From Artemisia argyi (lineage: Eukaryota; Streptophyta; Magnoliopsida; Asterales; Asteraceae): a DNA stretch of 64,000 nt. The number at the start of each line of letters is the position of its first letter. Position 1 is the first letter of the stretch. The notes beneath the pieces are model-generated. The model saw nothing but the letters and a program-made list of their open reading frames with translations, was not told the origin of the DNA and ran no database searches. The stretch is from the NCBI GenBank assembly GCA_030686995.1, contig CM060680.1, positions 85,433,104 to 85,497,103 on the forward strand, written 5' to 3'. The position numbers and the translations under genes are program-made. Shown here one piece after another: positions 48,289 to 60,041 of the stretch.

Positions 48289-51224
48289 TGTAATACCTCG
48301 TAATTTCCCAAGTCATTTATTAATGCTAATCACCAATCAATTTTAATCAAATGATAACAAAGCCATTTTTGCAGGCCTTTTTTTATTTATTTTTATGAAC
48401 ATGTCACCCCGTATCACCTTTAGTCACCGTTTGAATGTCACCCGTATCACCTTTAGTCACCGTTTGAATGTCACCCGTATCACCTTTAGTCACCGTTTGA
48501 ATGTCACCCCGTAACACCCTTAGTCACCCTTGAATGTCACCCAGCGAGATTAACTAGAATAGCTCCCACTTGCGACGCGACACCTAAAAACTAACACCGT
48601 GGTATAGATATATAAATTATAATTTATACTATACGAAATGTATGTATATATGTATAAGTATCACCGTCAATTCTTCGTATTTATAACTGGGCCGACACCG
48701 ACACAACATCACTAATACACTAGCCCACTTATGCATTTCTTTTCTTTCTTTGTTTTGGGCTTCGATCCACCCCACAAGCCCACCAAGACTTTTCCTTTTC
48801 CTTTTGTTTTCGGCCACTGCCATCACCAAGCCCACACCACATTTTTCCAAATCTAAACACCAACTGATAACTTATCACATTTTCTAAACACAATTCACCA
48901 TCCCATTTCTCTTGTCCCTCACACGACTCGAACTCGGAACCAAACCACTAACCAAGTTCGAATTCCATTTTCTTTTGTTCCTTGCTCGACACCACAGTAA
49001 ACACAACCTTTGCAAAACATATTTTCTTTCACTCTTTTCTTTTTCTTTTGTTCAAACCCGACACCAAAGCAACCCAACACCCTCACACTCTCTTTTCTTC
49101 CTTTCTTTCTTTGTTCAACACTCGACACAAAACAAACCAAAACAACTCCAACTCACACAATCACTTGTCACTTCCAAGCCCCCTCTTTGCTACCCAACCT
49201 CACGACACAATGCACACCCTCACCTTCTTTTTTCTTCTTTTGCGAGCCAAGTTCACCAAGCCACCCTACCCTCTAAACCTAAACCATTAAACTAATCCTA
49301 TACTACATACTCTCCTTTTTCCAAAACCTTATTACCCAAAGGTTTATGTGTCTCAATTACACCAACATGGAATCTATTTCCCTTTCTTTTCCTTAAACTA
49401 CTTGGGTTAGTACAAAGTCTAGGATCACATGTGTTCCTCCTAACCCTTGTCCTATGTTTAAACAAATCTAAAGTATCATCATGCCATCCACATTTCTTAT
49501 CATCTCGACATGACCACACCAAAAGCCTTTGACCAAGTTGTTTTCATTCAAATGACCCATCAACAGCTTGTGCGACACATTATACACGACATTCACAAGT
49601 TTTTACCAAGCTTTCCCTATAAATACCTCCACTATTCATCCACTCTCACCACACTCTCAAAAATCACAAAGACCTCTTCTTTACTTTCTTGCTTACTGTC
49701 GAAGACCAAGGAGTACACACAAGAAGACTTTGGGTCGAATACTAGTTCTTGGGTAGTTATTCTGGATCGAGGGTTATCATTCTAATAGGATTACAAGGAG
49801 TGTTGCACGTCTCTCGTTTTCTTTTCCCTCGTATCACATTTCTCGATCACTTCACCACCTTTTGGTGTTGTAAGTTTACTCGACCTCATTTCCTTTCTTT
49901 GATTATTTATTTTTATTTTTGCATGCATACACTTCATATCATATCAACTAAACTCATAAAAACTACAATATATCACCTCTCGCACGACACACTAGAAAAG
50001 GGCTCGTATTTCCTAAATCTTATGTACGACACATGTATATTTTTCGACAATCTATTTCTTGGAACTAACCTAAAACAAGATATCGAAACATGCAAGTTTT
50101 TTAACGTCAAACACTAGCCTAAGTCGACCTAAACCTAAGCATGTTCGAACATCCCTAAAACATTTTTTTTCAAAAACCTTTATTTGGGCTTAACGGGCTA
50201 ACGAGCCCATAACATTTTCTTTATATTTTTGGGAGAAACTAAATAAATTTCGAAATGATTTTGAAAATAAAAACTAATTTTGTAAAGTTTTTATAAGATA
50301 AAAATGACAATATTTATAATAATAAAAGTTAACTTATCAAAAACTTAACGTTGGACTAAATTTGCAAATTATTTCGTTAAGGGGTAAAAAGTGTAAAAAT
50401 CATAAAACTTATGAATCGAACCTGAAACTAATATTTTTAATAAAAGTTAAAGGGTTGAAACTGTAATTAGATGAAACTTGTGGTATAAAGTGTAAAAGTA
50501 CTATTTTGGACTAAAAAAACAATTATTTTTAATAAAAAGGTATAAAGTGTAACTTTTATAAAGTAACGGGTAAAACGTGACATTAATACTTCTACTTTAA
50601 ATATATACTTCTATAACATATATTTTACATATATTATAAATATATAATATAACTTTAACTATAATAACTTTACTACAACTAAAAATATTAAAAATAAATA
50701 TTTTTTTTTCAACATTATAATAACAACGAACAATTAAACGTTTAATGATAACGTTTTCGTAAAAAAAGTATAAATAACTATCATATTTGATATCACGCAC
50801 GTTAAGGCTTGAGATTCGTGAGGCTTAGGAGCAATATGACACCGGATTTAATCGAGACGAGACTATCTCGATTGTTTTTAAAAATATTTGACTTGTGTTC
50901 AAACTCTTACAAATTTAAACTACTATGGATTTACTCAACCTTTGTGTTGACCTTTTTAGCATGTTTATCTCAGGAAATTAGAGGCATGAAGGCACGGAGC
51001 AGGCAAAAGGGCACTCAGGACCTCCCTTTTTATTTCAAATAATCATATCATTCTTTTCAAACTCGTCACCCTTTTGTGAAACATCCTACTCTTGGAAATG
51101 TTTTGTAACATTGAATGATATCAAACTTATCTTTTGAATTGTTTTATATAAGTATGACTGTGTTCTAAAATTTAATTACCCCGAATTAGACTTCCGCTGC
51201 TTTCCAAATTTTCGGGGTGTTACA
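48289..51224 (+). repeat. 3' LTR of element 5
   Basis: 2936 bp, TGTAATACC...GGTGTTACA. It is shorter than its partner because of an internal deletion near 50780. It repeats the 34-bp array at 48399-48542 and the C/T-rich block at 48680-49290, whose frames are not considered genes. Confidence 0.9.
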
Positions 51225-53206
51225 GAAATTACTAGTATGCCCTTATGTCTTACTAGAATTACATCACATAAAGTTTCCCTCCCTTATTAACACATGTCCT
51301 TGTGTGTGTTTATGTGTTAATAATGTTAATTCATTATCTTATAATCTAGACAAAGTGGATGCAATCATAGTACTTGGAATTTGAATTAAAAAGGGTGGAG
51401 GAGTTTAATTTGATGTCTTAATAAACTTATATTCAAGGTATGAGTTCATAGAAACCTCTAATTCATGTCTTAGCCTAAACTCATTATGGGATGTTGTTTG
51501 ATTAAATGTAATCTTAAGTGGTTATAGAATGAGTTATGGTGATTCCATGGGTAAATTGTGATAGTTTATGAAATTATAAGTTTTTGAAATAATCATAGAA
51601 TCAAAGAGAATGCATATTCTTATTATGGGAAATTATAGGTAAGCAAGTGGTGGTGTTTTATACCAATGTACGAGTTTGGTTGCATAAAAGAATGAATTTT
51701 GGTTAGTTTGAAGTAACTAGCCAAACACCCCTCTTATTCATAGTAAATCTAAACACTAGCCTTAGATATGTTGAATTCATGTATGTGTTATGATTATAGG
51801 TGCAAGGAGTTAGTCGGGAACCTTGGAAATGATTCTAGTGCCATAAGGTGAGTAACGAAATAGAGGTGAAGCGTAAGTACCGGGTGCTTAACACCCGTAT
51901 CTCATGTTTATGATATTCATGTTATATTGTTTCATAGTTTATGTTGAATGCTTATATTGACTCGTGTAGTCATGATTTTATAGTTCATGATGACCCCGAT
52001 GGTCATATTTTATTTATAGTTGATATGTGCTTGTTATGTACTCATAGTCCTTCATGGAATAATTGTGCTTTATGCACTCATTATCTTGTGTAGAATAATC
52101 ATGCTTATGCACCCATGATCCCGTGTGGAATAATTGTGCTTATGCAACCATAGTCCTATGTGGAATAAACGTGCTCGTTATGCACCCATGACCCTGTGTG
52201 GAATAAATGTGCTTGTTAACCACCCATAGTCAAGCAATGAATTGTGCTTAAACGAAGCATCGCATAATCCATGTTTTATAGCTTGTTATCATAGTTGCAG
52301 TATGGTCATTATACCTTATGCTTTAAGTTATTGCGTTTTCGTTTACTCATTAAGCATTTAGCTTGCGTTGCTTCATATCATGTTTTATAGGTGATACTAG
52401 CGGTGATCATAAGGTTAAAGGAAAAAGGGCTTATGGGATAGATATTTGGTGGTGCCCAGGTTGGTAATGAACACTCTTATCCTCCTCTTGATACAACTAG
52501 TTACGCCCCAAGTGTATTTTGAAGTGGTGTCAAGGATTTTCGATAAATGTAGATTTAAAGTGTCAAACTTTTAATAAAAGTGCAGAAATGAAGTGTTTGG
52601 AACAAGCATGAAAAATACCCACTTTTGGTTGTTTGGGTAAAAAGGATATGTATATGTCTGAAACAATAACGTATCACTTTCGTTATGCTTAAAATGATGT
52701 ATATTCAGATTATGTTCACTTTTATGTTTCGAAAATGGGTCAAAGTGCGGTTTTGGAAATTGTTGGGTTGAGTTTCAGAAGCTTTATATGGCGTATAGAC
52801 CTATACAGCGTATAGGTACTGGCCTATACGATGTGTAGGCCATCTGCTATAAAAACCATTATTGGCCGTTTCATTTTTGCTTTTTAGTTATATATTACTT
52901 AAATCAGGGATTTTTTTCATAGCGATAAAATAAATGCTTTGGCACCCGTCGTCACGCACAATCAAAATTACCTTGTTTTGTACAAATATCATAATAGTAT
53001 TATATTATATTATCTCATTTCAAAATTATAGTCCATATTTTTATTTTTAGATATCCCAAAATAATTGTTTACTCTTCATTTCAAACAATGAAACAATGAA
53101 AAAATTTAAGTTGTTACATTTGATTAATTAAAAAGTGTAAGTATCATACTTTTATTAAAGTATGTATTTTTTGTCATGATGAAATAATTTTAAAACTGAG
53201 GGAGCA
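51225..53206. other. Old LTR-like or intergenic DNA
   Basis: No gene. GTACCGGGTGCTTAACACCCG near 51875 and the inverted GCGTATAGACCTATACAGCG near 52790-52810 look like parts of an old LTR. It may continue the LTR start at 39668. From about 52900 the sequence is plain AT-rich DNA. Confidence 0.4.
52035..52230. repeat. Minisatellite, about 46 bp, four copies
   Basis: Degenerate units built around TGTGTGGAATAAT.GTGCTTATGCACCCAT, four in a row, with substitutions and small length changes. Confidence 0.75.
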
Positions 53207-53214
53207 GTCAGTTT

Positions 53215-53515
53215 TAAGGGTGAGCAAACGGACCGGATGGACCGGACCGACCGACAAAACCGACCGGACCGGACCGGACCGACCACATTCGGTCCGGTCC
53301 TCGGTCTAGGCTTTTTGGCTAATTCGGTCCTCGGTCCGGTCCGGACCGACCAAAAAACCGAAAAAACGTGCCAAAATATGCCTAAATGGACCGGACCGAC
53401 CGAAGACCGGACCGGACCGAGACCGGACCGACCACATTCGGTCCGGTCTCGGTCTATGGTTTTTCCGGTTCTCGGTCCTCGGTCCGGTCCGGTTTTTGGA
53501 CCATGCTCACCCTTA
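53215..53515. mobile_element. 301-bp hAT-type MITE, GC-rich
   Basis: Perfect 12-bp inverted termini TAAGGGTGAGCA / TGCTCACCCTTA, flanked by GTCAGTTT at 53207-53214 and 53516-53523. The 8-bp duplication points to hAT. The inside consists of CCGGACCGGACCGACC-type words and their inverse, so the single strand can fold on itself. Frames across it (53155-53554) are artefacts of this repeat. It sits about 590 bp upstream of the PLATZ start codon. Confidence 0.93.
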
Positions 53516-53523
53516 GTCAGTTT

Positions 53524-54105
53524 ACCCCACAACTTTTATATTTCATCCAAGTAGCTTAACTTTTCGGAAAAATGTAAAATCTAACTACTAAACAGCTTAA
53601 GAAAGTTTCTTAAGTGAAAACACATCTCACAATTGTATTCGGACTTCGGACTAAACCATTTACTATCAAATCTTCCTCTCCTCTTCTTTACAAACCCCCT
53701 TTCCCCTCTTAAATAAAACTCAAGAACACAAAAAACTTTCCATTTCCTTTCCTTTCCTCTCAAATTTCAACTCGAGAACTGAGCGTTAATCTTAAAAAAC
53801 TACTCACATTTGATCTTATCATACTATTATCAATTTATCATCTCATAAATTTTGAAAAAAACAAAATACAAAAACAATACACATAGTACCACACACACAA
53901 AGTATGTGTATGAGTAACACAAAAAGACAAAAAAAAACATGAAGCTTTATACAACCACCTTCCCTTCCATAATCTCCACTTCACTGTCACCACCAGGCGC
54001 CGTCCTCTGTCCTATTAAACCAACACCATAAAACCATTCCTTCAATTCATTCTTCTTCACATTCTCAAAATTGAACATTTATTTCACCATAATTCTTCAA
54101 GAAAA
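53524..54105 (+). promoter_or_regulatory. Upstream region of the PLATZ gene
   Basis: C/T-rich runs at 53660-53765 and a TATA-like TTTATACA at 53946-53953 precede a C/T-rich likely 5' leader that ends AAGAAAAATG. The transcription start is not visible from sequence alone; about 53975-54040 is likely. Confidence 0.4.
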
Positions 54106-55695
54106 ATGGTGGGTGTTTCTTATCTTTAACTCAGTTTCATGAAAAACTAATCAATTTTGAATAATAATTCAGTTTTAAAATTTGCAGGGTGAAGAAGAAA
54201 TGATACCCAAGTGGCTTAGTTCACTTTTGAGTGAGAAATTTTATGAGAATTGTGTTGTGCATCATGATGTGTTTAAAAATGAGAAGAATATCTTTTGTGT
54301 TGATTGTTGTGTTGGTTTTTGTACTCATTGTGTTGGCCCTCATGGGACTCATCGTTTGCTACAGGTACATAAATTTAATCTTTATGAAGAAAAAAAATTC
54401 TTGTAAAATGATAGTAATTTGGTAATTATGTTTTTGTTTTGTAGATAAGGAGGTATGTGTATCATGATGTTATAAGGGTTAAGGATGCTGAAAAGTTGAT
54501 GGACTGTGATAATATTCAAGTGAGTTAAAAGTTCTATTTATTTCGTAAATATTATGTTATAAATTTAAATTTTGTTTTAAATAACCTTTTTTTTTTTTTT
54601 TTTTGGTTATATAGAGTAACTTCACCAACGGTGCATATGTTGTGTTTCTAAATCCAAGGCCACAAACAAGGTTTAAACCTTTGAAGAATTGTTGCATTTG
54701 GTGTCAAAGAGGTGTTCAAGAACCAAATTTATATTGCTCTATTTTCTGCAAGGTTTATTTCTCTCTCTATGTCTTTATGTTTATATATGTGTGTATAGGT
54801 AATTTTTCTTTTTGAAAAAGTTGTTTTTTTGGAAAAAATCAGTGGGTATTTGTTGATTTTATTTAGATTTTGGTCAATTCTTTTAGTACTAAAATTGAAA
54901 AATTAATGTTAACCCAGATTATATTTTGAAGTTTTTGAAATGGGTTTGGATAATATTCTTGTCAAGTAAATTATTTATGAGATTCTTAATTTATTGGATA
55001 TGTTTGTGTTAATATGTTCAAACCCTTTTTGATTTTTGGTTCTGTTATTCTTGACTGTTCACGCTCACACGTTCATGTACAAGTGTACAGTTTTATTTTG
55101 TTTATACAGTATCAGACCTTAAATTCCTTGCATTTTTGTACCAATTGTCAAAATTTTATGGTAACCCATTTGCCAAATTTACCCAATCTTAATTGGGTAT
55201 TCATTATTTTCTCACCAATTTTGATATCTTTTAACATTTTGTACCAAATATAGCGAATTCTGGTTGGTTATTTTTATCGTGTTTGTTCTAATTTTAATTG
55301 CAACTCAGTTTCGTGAAGTTATAGTCTTTTCTTAATGGGTTGTTCTTGTATCTTTTTTTTAACAGATTAAGCACATTATAAGTGAAGGACTATTGTCCAA
55401 ATGCGTGTACGACAGCGAGGAGCTCACTATGCCCGAAGAGGATGGTTTAATGACACCCGACTCGGTTCTTGAAGACCCAATCAGGACTTCATCCAGTTCA
55501 AGTGCTAGTTGCGGTTTTATTGACTGCAGGACACTTGCTTGTACTGCCTCCACTGAGATTGTGAGGAAAAAAAGAACTTCGAAACCAAGACCCAAAACCC
55601 GTGAGGTGACGGCGTGTGTTCCAGTCATATCGCCGCCACCAGAATTAGCGGGCAATCGACGGAAAAGTGTCCCCTGCCGATCGCCCTTTTATTGA
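54106..55695 (+). CDS. PLATZ zinc-finger transcription factor, five exons
   Basis: Predicted 240-residue nuclear DNA-binding protein of the plant PLATZ family, which binds A/T-rich DNA and usually represses transcription. Exons: 54106-54108, 54188-54364, 54445-54519, 54615-54752, 55366-55695. All introns are GT-AG and phase 0. Exon 1 codes only for Met; the donor GTGGGT follows it. Both PLATZ metal motifs are complete. The first is C23-x2-H26-x11-C38-x2-C41-x4-C46-x2-C49-x3-H53-x2-H56, the second C112-x2-C115-x10-C126-x3-C130. The family blocks IPKWL, QIRRYVYHDVIRV and VVFLNPRPQ are present. The tail is Ser-rich with a basic, NLS-like cluster at about 198-210 (RKKRTSKPRPKTR). No defect is visible. 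The one-codon exon needs transcript support; translation from the Met of MIPKWL is the alternative. Confidence 0.93.
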
Positions 55696-56730
55696 TGTTT
55701 TTGCAATGATGATGAAAATTACTTTAGCTCTAATCTAACGGATGGGATTGATTGCTGACAGCCGAATTAGTGCTCTAGTGTAGGATGGGACTCGTAGGTA
55801 GATGCAGAGAAACATAGTTGTTGTTTCAATGTTTTCTAGTAAGGGTCCTTGTAAAATAATAGAATTACCATATTATTTACTTTAAGTCTTGTAAATTTTA
55901 GACTCACCCCTATCCCCTTTTGCTAGTTTCTTTTCATGGTGGCCATGTTCTAATTACGAATGTAAGGGAGCATTGGGAGTGTGTAATTTCGTTAGGAAAC
56001 GCGATATCCAAAAACCGAATTGTTACCAGTTGTATCTAGCATTTTTAAATTCTTTTTTGCTTTGATTGAACGCCACAACTATTTTGGCCAAATGCGCGAA
56101 CATAGTTAGTCCTCAACTTCAAACCCGCGTATAATGGTAGGGTTCCAATCTATGTCGTGCTCTTACTCCATGCTCGTATTCATGTTTTTAAATTTTGGTT
56201 GTTCACTATACCATTCTATCCTCATAACATAGCACATCCTCTTACTAGTCCCAAATTTCATACATAAATGCCAAAAGGACACAATTTATAAAAGATTACA
56301 CCTTTAAAAAACAACAATCATCGAGAAAACCACATCATCCCAAACCAAAACAAAACACATACTGTAATTATTAACGACAATCACAAAAGTATGAAATATG
56401 TGAGAAACCAACAATGACAACACTACTATGACAACTCGTCAAAACCACCAACGAACAATTTATGCTCACAATCAGATCGAGTGGCACCACGACCCCTTTG
56501 ACCATCCTCAACAATCGTTGTAGAAAACTCAAAACCCGATCACCTGAACTATAACCAAATAAATCACGACTTCTACACAAACATGAGCAACGACATTCGT
56601 GAGCTTGTATGTTGGACATGTTAAGCTCAAAATATACATTAACAAAGCGAAGCTATTCAAAGTAGTCACTAAAACTAAAAAGAAAAAGAAAGTTTCGACC
56701 ATTCTGTTCCACGTTATGAACATTCATTAG

Positions 56731-56762
<32 letters not shown>

Positions 56763-57060
56763 GGACAATTTATGGCAAGCAAAGAGTTAGAGGGGTAACA
56801 TTTGTTTTTATATTGATATACTGGGTGTAAACCGCTAAATTATTTGTTAAGGTGCCCCACATGTTCCCTTTTTGGCCGGAAGATATCTAAAGGGTTGTGT
56901 TAGGGAAACGCGGTCTACCCCCACCCTCCCAACACTAGACTACTGTTACTGCACTGTTCATGCAGGTTTTGTCCTTTGACTTTTTTTTTTTTTTTTTTTT
57001 TTTTTTAGTCCCATATATATATATATATTTTTTTTTTTTCTTTTTGTCCTTTGTCCATGT
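55696..57060. other. 3' flank of PLATZ gene and intergenic DNA
   Basis: The first 200 bp probably hold the 3' UTR; AATAATAG and TATTATTTAC near 55855-55880 are possible polyadenylation signals. The rest has no supported gene. It contains an A28 run at 56731-56758 and T runs around 56980-57040. Confidence 0.5.
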
Positions 57061-57786
57061 TTTTTTTTTGTTCAAAGTGCTAGTATTGCACACAAGCAGA
57101 CAACCCCAAAAGTGCTAGTATTGCACACAAGCAGATTGCAGGCTCAGATTAACAATTATCATCGCCGATTTAGAACACAAGCAGATTGCTAACAGGCTCA
57201 GATTCATCATCGCCGATTTAGCAAAAAAAATATATAAACAAGTACACCCTACCATATTTAGAGAGGGTTAATGTAACCAAATATTAGGCTCGGATATGAA
57301 GGCTGCAAAGTGATAAAAATATCACTTTGTCATGCCGTTCGGTTTTTTAGAAAACCATTCGTCATCGCCTTTTTAGAAAAAAATATTTTGTCCAACTGCA
57401 GCTTGCACACAAGCAGCTTGCACAACCAGATTGCACCAAAGTGCACAGATTTGCCACCAAGTGCACAGATTGCACACAAGCAGATTGCACACAAATGTGC
57501 ACAGATTGCACCCAAACCAAGTGAACCAAAAGTGAAACACAAAGTCTCACATTCCACACAACAGTAAGATTCTCAATTCACTGCAGAGACTGCACCCATG
57601 TTACTCACAACAGTAGAAAGTAAAGATTCCTGCAAATACTCACGGGAAAGTAAAGAGCACTGCAATAATTCACAAGAAAGGCTCCAATTATATACAAAGC
57701 TCATAAAGAAGCAAGTCTCACCACAATCAATATCACAAACAAGTGAAAGCAAGTCTCACCACAATCAATATCACAAACAAGTGAAA
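57061..57786. repeat. MULE-related short-repeat region
   Basis: Words such as CACAAGCAGATTGCAC and AGTGCACAGATTGCAC recur many times. AAGTGCTAGTATTGCACACA occurs twice (57076, 57107) and a 38-bp unit twice at 57710-57786. At 57240-57288 lies a copy of the MULE sub-terminal sequence (GTACACCCTACC...GAGAGGGTTAAT) in right-end orientation. These appear to be shuffled ends of the element that follows. Small frames here are not genes. Confidence 0.6.
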
Positions 57787-58314
57787 GGGGTGGAGTTATA
57801 GCAACGGGGATATTTGGTTAGGTTAACCCTCGCTATTTAAATATTCTAACAAACCATTTCTTAGCAGATTGCACACAAGTGAAACACAAGCAGCAGCAAG
57901 TGAAAGCCGCAAGTGAAACACAACAAAGATCTTAGGCTGCCAATATGTCAAATTCATCATTTAACACACAAGAGGTAACATTAGGCTCAGATTATATATT
58001 GGTGCATCATAAGCAAGTTTTATTATATTTGGCTGCAACTTCAAAGGTTGCAAAAAAAAAAAAAAAAAAAAAAATTGCATGTCCATTCGGTAATGCCACG
58101 CCAAAATCAAAACTTTTTTTTTTAAATCATCATTGCCATATCTCAGTTTTTTTTAAAACAAACTGCTTATCAAGTTTCAAAAGCAAACTGATTAAACAAA
58201 GTTTCAAATCAAACTACTTATAAGCAGTTTCATCAGAAACTGCTTATCAAGCATATTAGAGATGTTTAATCTAACCGAATAGCCCCCGTCAATATAACCC
58301 ACCCCATAGGGGGT

Positions 58315-58616
58315 CAGAGCACAACATAATCACATATCACATACCTGTGGACTGTGGGGTAGGCCAGAGCAGGTATTCATACCACTCATTGGTGGCAGAT
58401 CAAGGTGTTAACCTACCAACAGCCACAGGTATTCATCACCACAGATAACCCAAACCAACTGAACCAAAAGTGAAACACAAGTCTCACATTCATCACCATA
58501 GAGCACAACATAATCACATATCACATACCTGTGGACTGTGGGGGTAGGCCAGAGCAGGTATTCATACCACTCATTGGTGGCAGATCAAGGTGTTAACCTA
58601 CCCACAGCCACAGAAC
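58315..58616. repeat. Direct repeat of about 115 bp, two copies
   Basis: 58313-58434 and 58499-58616 share AGAGCACAACATAATCACAT, ACCTGTGGACTGTGGGG and GGCAGATCAAGGTGTTAACC nearly base for base, separated by about 65 bp. Confidence 0.9.
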
Positions 58617-58800
58617 CACCAACATAATCACCCACCACAGAACCACCAACACTTAATCACCCACCACAGAACGACCAACGCTTAATCACCCACCAAAGAA
58701 CCACCATCACAGAACCACCATCACAGGATCACCCACCAAAGAACCACCATCACAGAATCACCCACCACAGAACCACCATCACAGAATCACCCACCAAATA
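58617..58800. repeat. Short CACC-rich tandem repeats
   Basis: Irregular array of ATCACCCACCACAG and AACCACCATCACAG units, grading into the 124-bp array that follows. Confidence 0.85.
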
Positions 58801-59415
58801 ACCAAAACACCCAAACCCTAGTTTTTAAAAATTAGGCGTTTTTAATTTTTATGACAGATCTGATGAATTAAACATCACACAAGTATAATAATAACATTAA
58901 CATCACATAATCACCCACCAATTAACCAAAACACCCAAACCCTAGTTTTTAAAAATTAGGCGTTTTTTATTTTTATGACAGATCTGATGAATTAAAAATC
59001 ACACAAGTATAATAATAACATTAACATCACATAATCACCCACCAATTAACCAAAACACCCAAACCCTAGTTTTTAAAAATTAGGCGTTTTTTATTTTTAT
59101 GACAGATCTGATGAATTAAACATCACACAAGTATAATAATAACATTAACATCACATAATCACCCACCAATTAACCAAAACACCCAAACCCTAGTTTTTAA
59201 AAATTAGGCTTTTTTATTTTTATGACAGATCTGATGAATTAAACATCACACAAATATAATAATAACATTAACATCACATAATCACCCACCAATTAACCAA
59301 AACACCCAAACCCTAGTTTTTAAAAATTATGCGTTTTTTATTTTTATGACAGATCTGATGAATTAAACATCACACAAGTATAATAATAACATTAACATCA
59401 CATAATCACCCACCA
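58801..59415. repeat. 124-bp tandem repeat, five copies
   Basis: Copies start at 58801, 58925, 59049, 59173 and 59296 (ACCAAAACACCCAAACCCTA), each running through ATGACAGATCTGATGAATTA to CATAATCACCCACCAATTA. Copies are nearly identical. The array is about 630 bp upstream of the transposase exon. Confidence 0.95.
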
Positions 59416-59559
59416 ATTTTATACGAAACCCTAAGCCCCAATAACCCCCATTCCACTGATGAACCCTAATTTTTAAAAATCATGCACATACCATCACATT
59501 CCACTGATGAACCATCACATACCACATCACCAATCTAAACACAAGAGTAATTTTAGATC

Positions 59560-60041
59560 TAGAATCGTTTCTAGATATAAAATAGAGAGATAAATGAGAG
59601 ACAGATGTGAGATATATATAGAGAGAGAGAGAGTTAGCGTGTGTGTGTGTGGTGTGTGTGTGTGGGTGGGTGATATACGCGTACGCGTATTAAATTTTTT
59701 TTAATATTATTATTATTATTATTTGTAAAAGTTGTGTTTTGTAAAAAAAAAAAAAGTATTTTGTAAAAAAAAATGTAAATGTTGTAAAAAATTGTAATTA
59801 TTATAAAAATTATTATAAAAAATGTAATTATTGTAGTTATTATAAAAATTGTTATAAAAATTGTTATAAAAAATTGTTATAAAAATTGTTATAAAAAAAT
59901 GTAAATGTTGTAAAAAATTGTAATTATTGTAATTATTATAAAAAAAAAGTGTTTTGTAAATGTTATAAAAAATGTAAATGTTGTAAAAATTGTAATTATT
60001 ATAAAAAATGTAAATGTTATAAAAATGGTACGTATTTTCAG
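59560..60041. repeat. Low-complexity leader of the MULE
   Basis: GA and GT microsatellites (59615-59670) and a GTACGCGTA-type palindrome near 59680 are followed by an AT-rich array of 'TTGTAAAAATTGTAATTATTATAAAAA' type units up to 60030. It ends in TATTTTCAG, a splice-acceptor-like sequence, at 60041. Confidence 0.7.

Larger units (their letters stand above)
39860..51224 (+). mobile_element. Decayed chromovirus (element 5)
   Basis: Plus-strand relative of element 1, 11.4 kb. LTRs are 39860-43261 and 48289-51224, both TGTAATACC...TTACA. The inside holds a primer-binding site, the extra ORF fused to a protease remnant, and pol with many stops and frameshifts. GAAA flanks both sides (39856-39859 and 51225-51228), a possible four-base trace of the target duplication. 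The two LTRs differ by large indels: a block near 42225-42793 is absent from the right one, and the parts near 41270-41335 and 49670-49870 are unrelated. It is dead. Confidence 0.9.

Noticed and set aside
39860..51224. A full 5-bp target duplication for element 5
   Set aside because: Only GAAA matches directly next to both LTRs; the fifth base differs (GGAAA against GAAAT), so only a possible 4-base trace is claimed.
53155..53554. Frames of 105-125 codons on both strands rich in Gly, Pro, Arg and Thr
   Set aside because: They translate the CCGGACC-type repeats of the MITE 53215-53515 and cross its borders.
57310..57801. Small Cys/His-rich frames
   Set aside because: They translate short tandem words (CACAAGCAGATTGCAC) and do not represent zinc-finger proteins.
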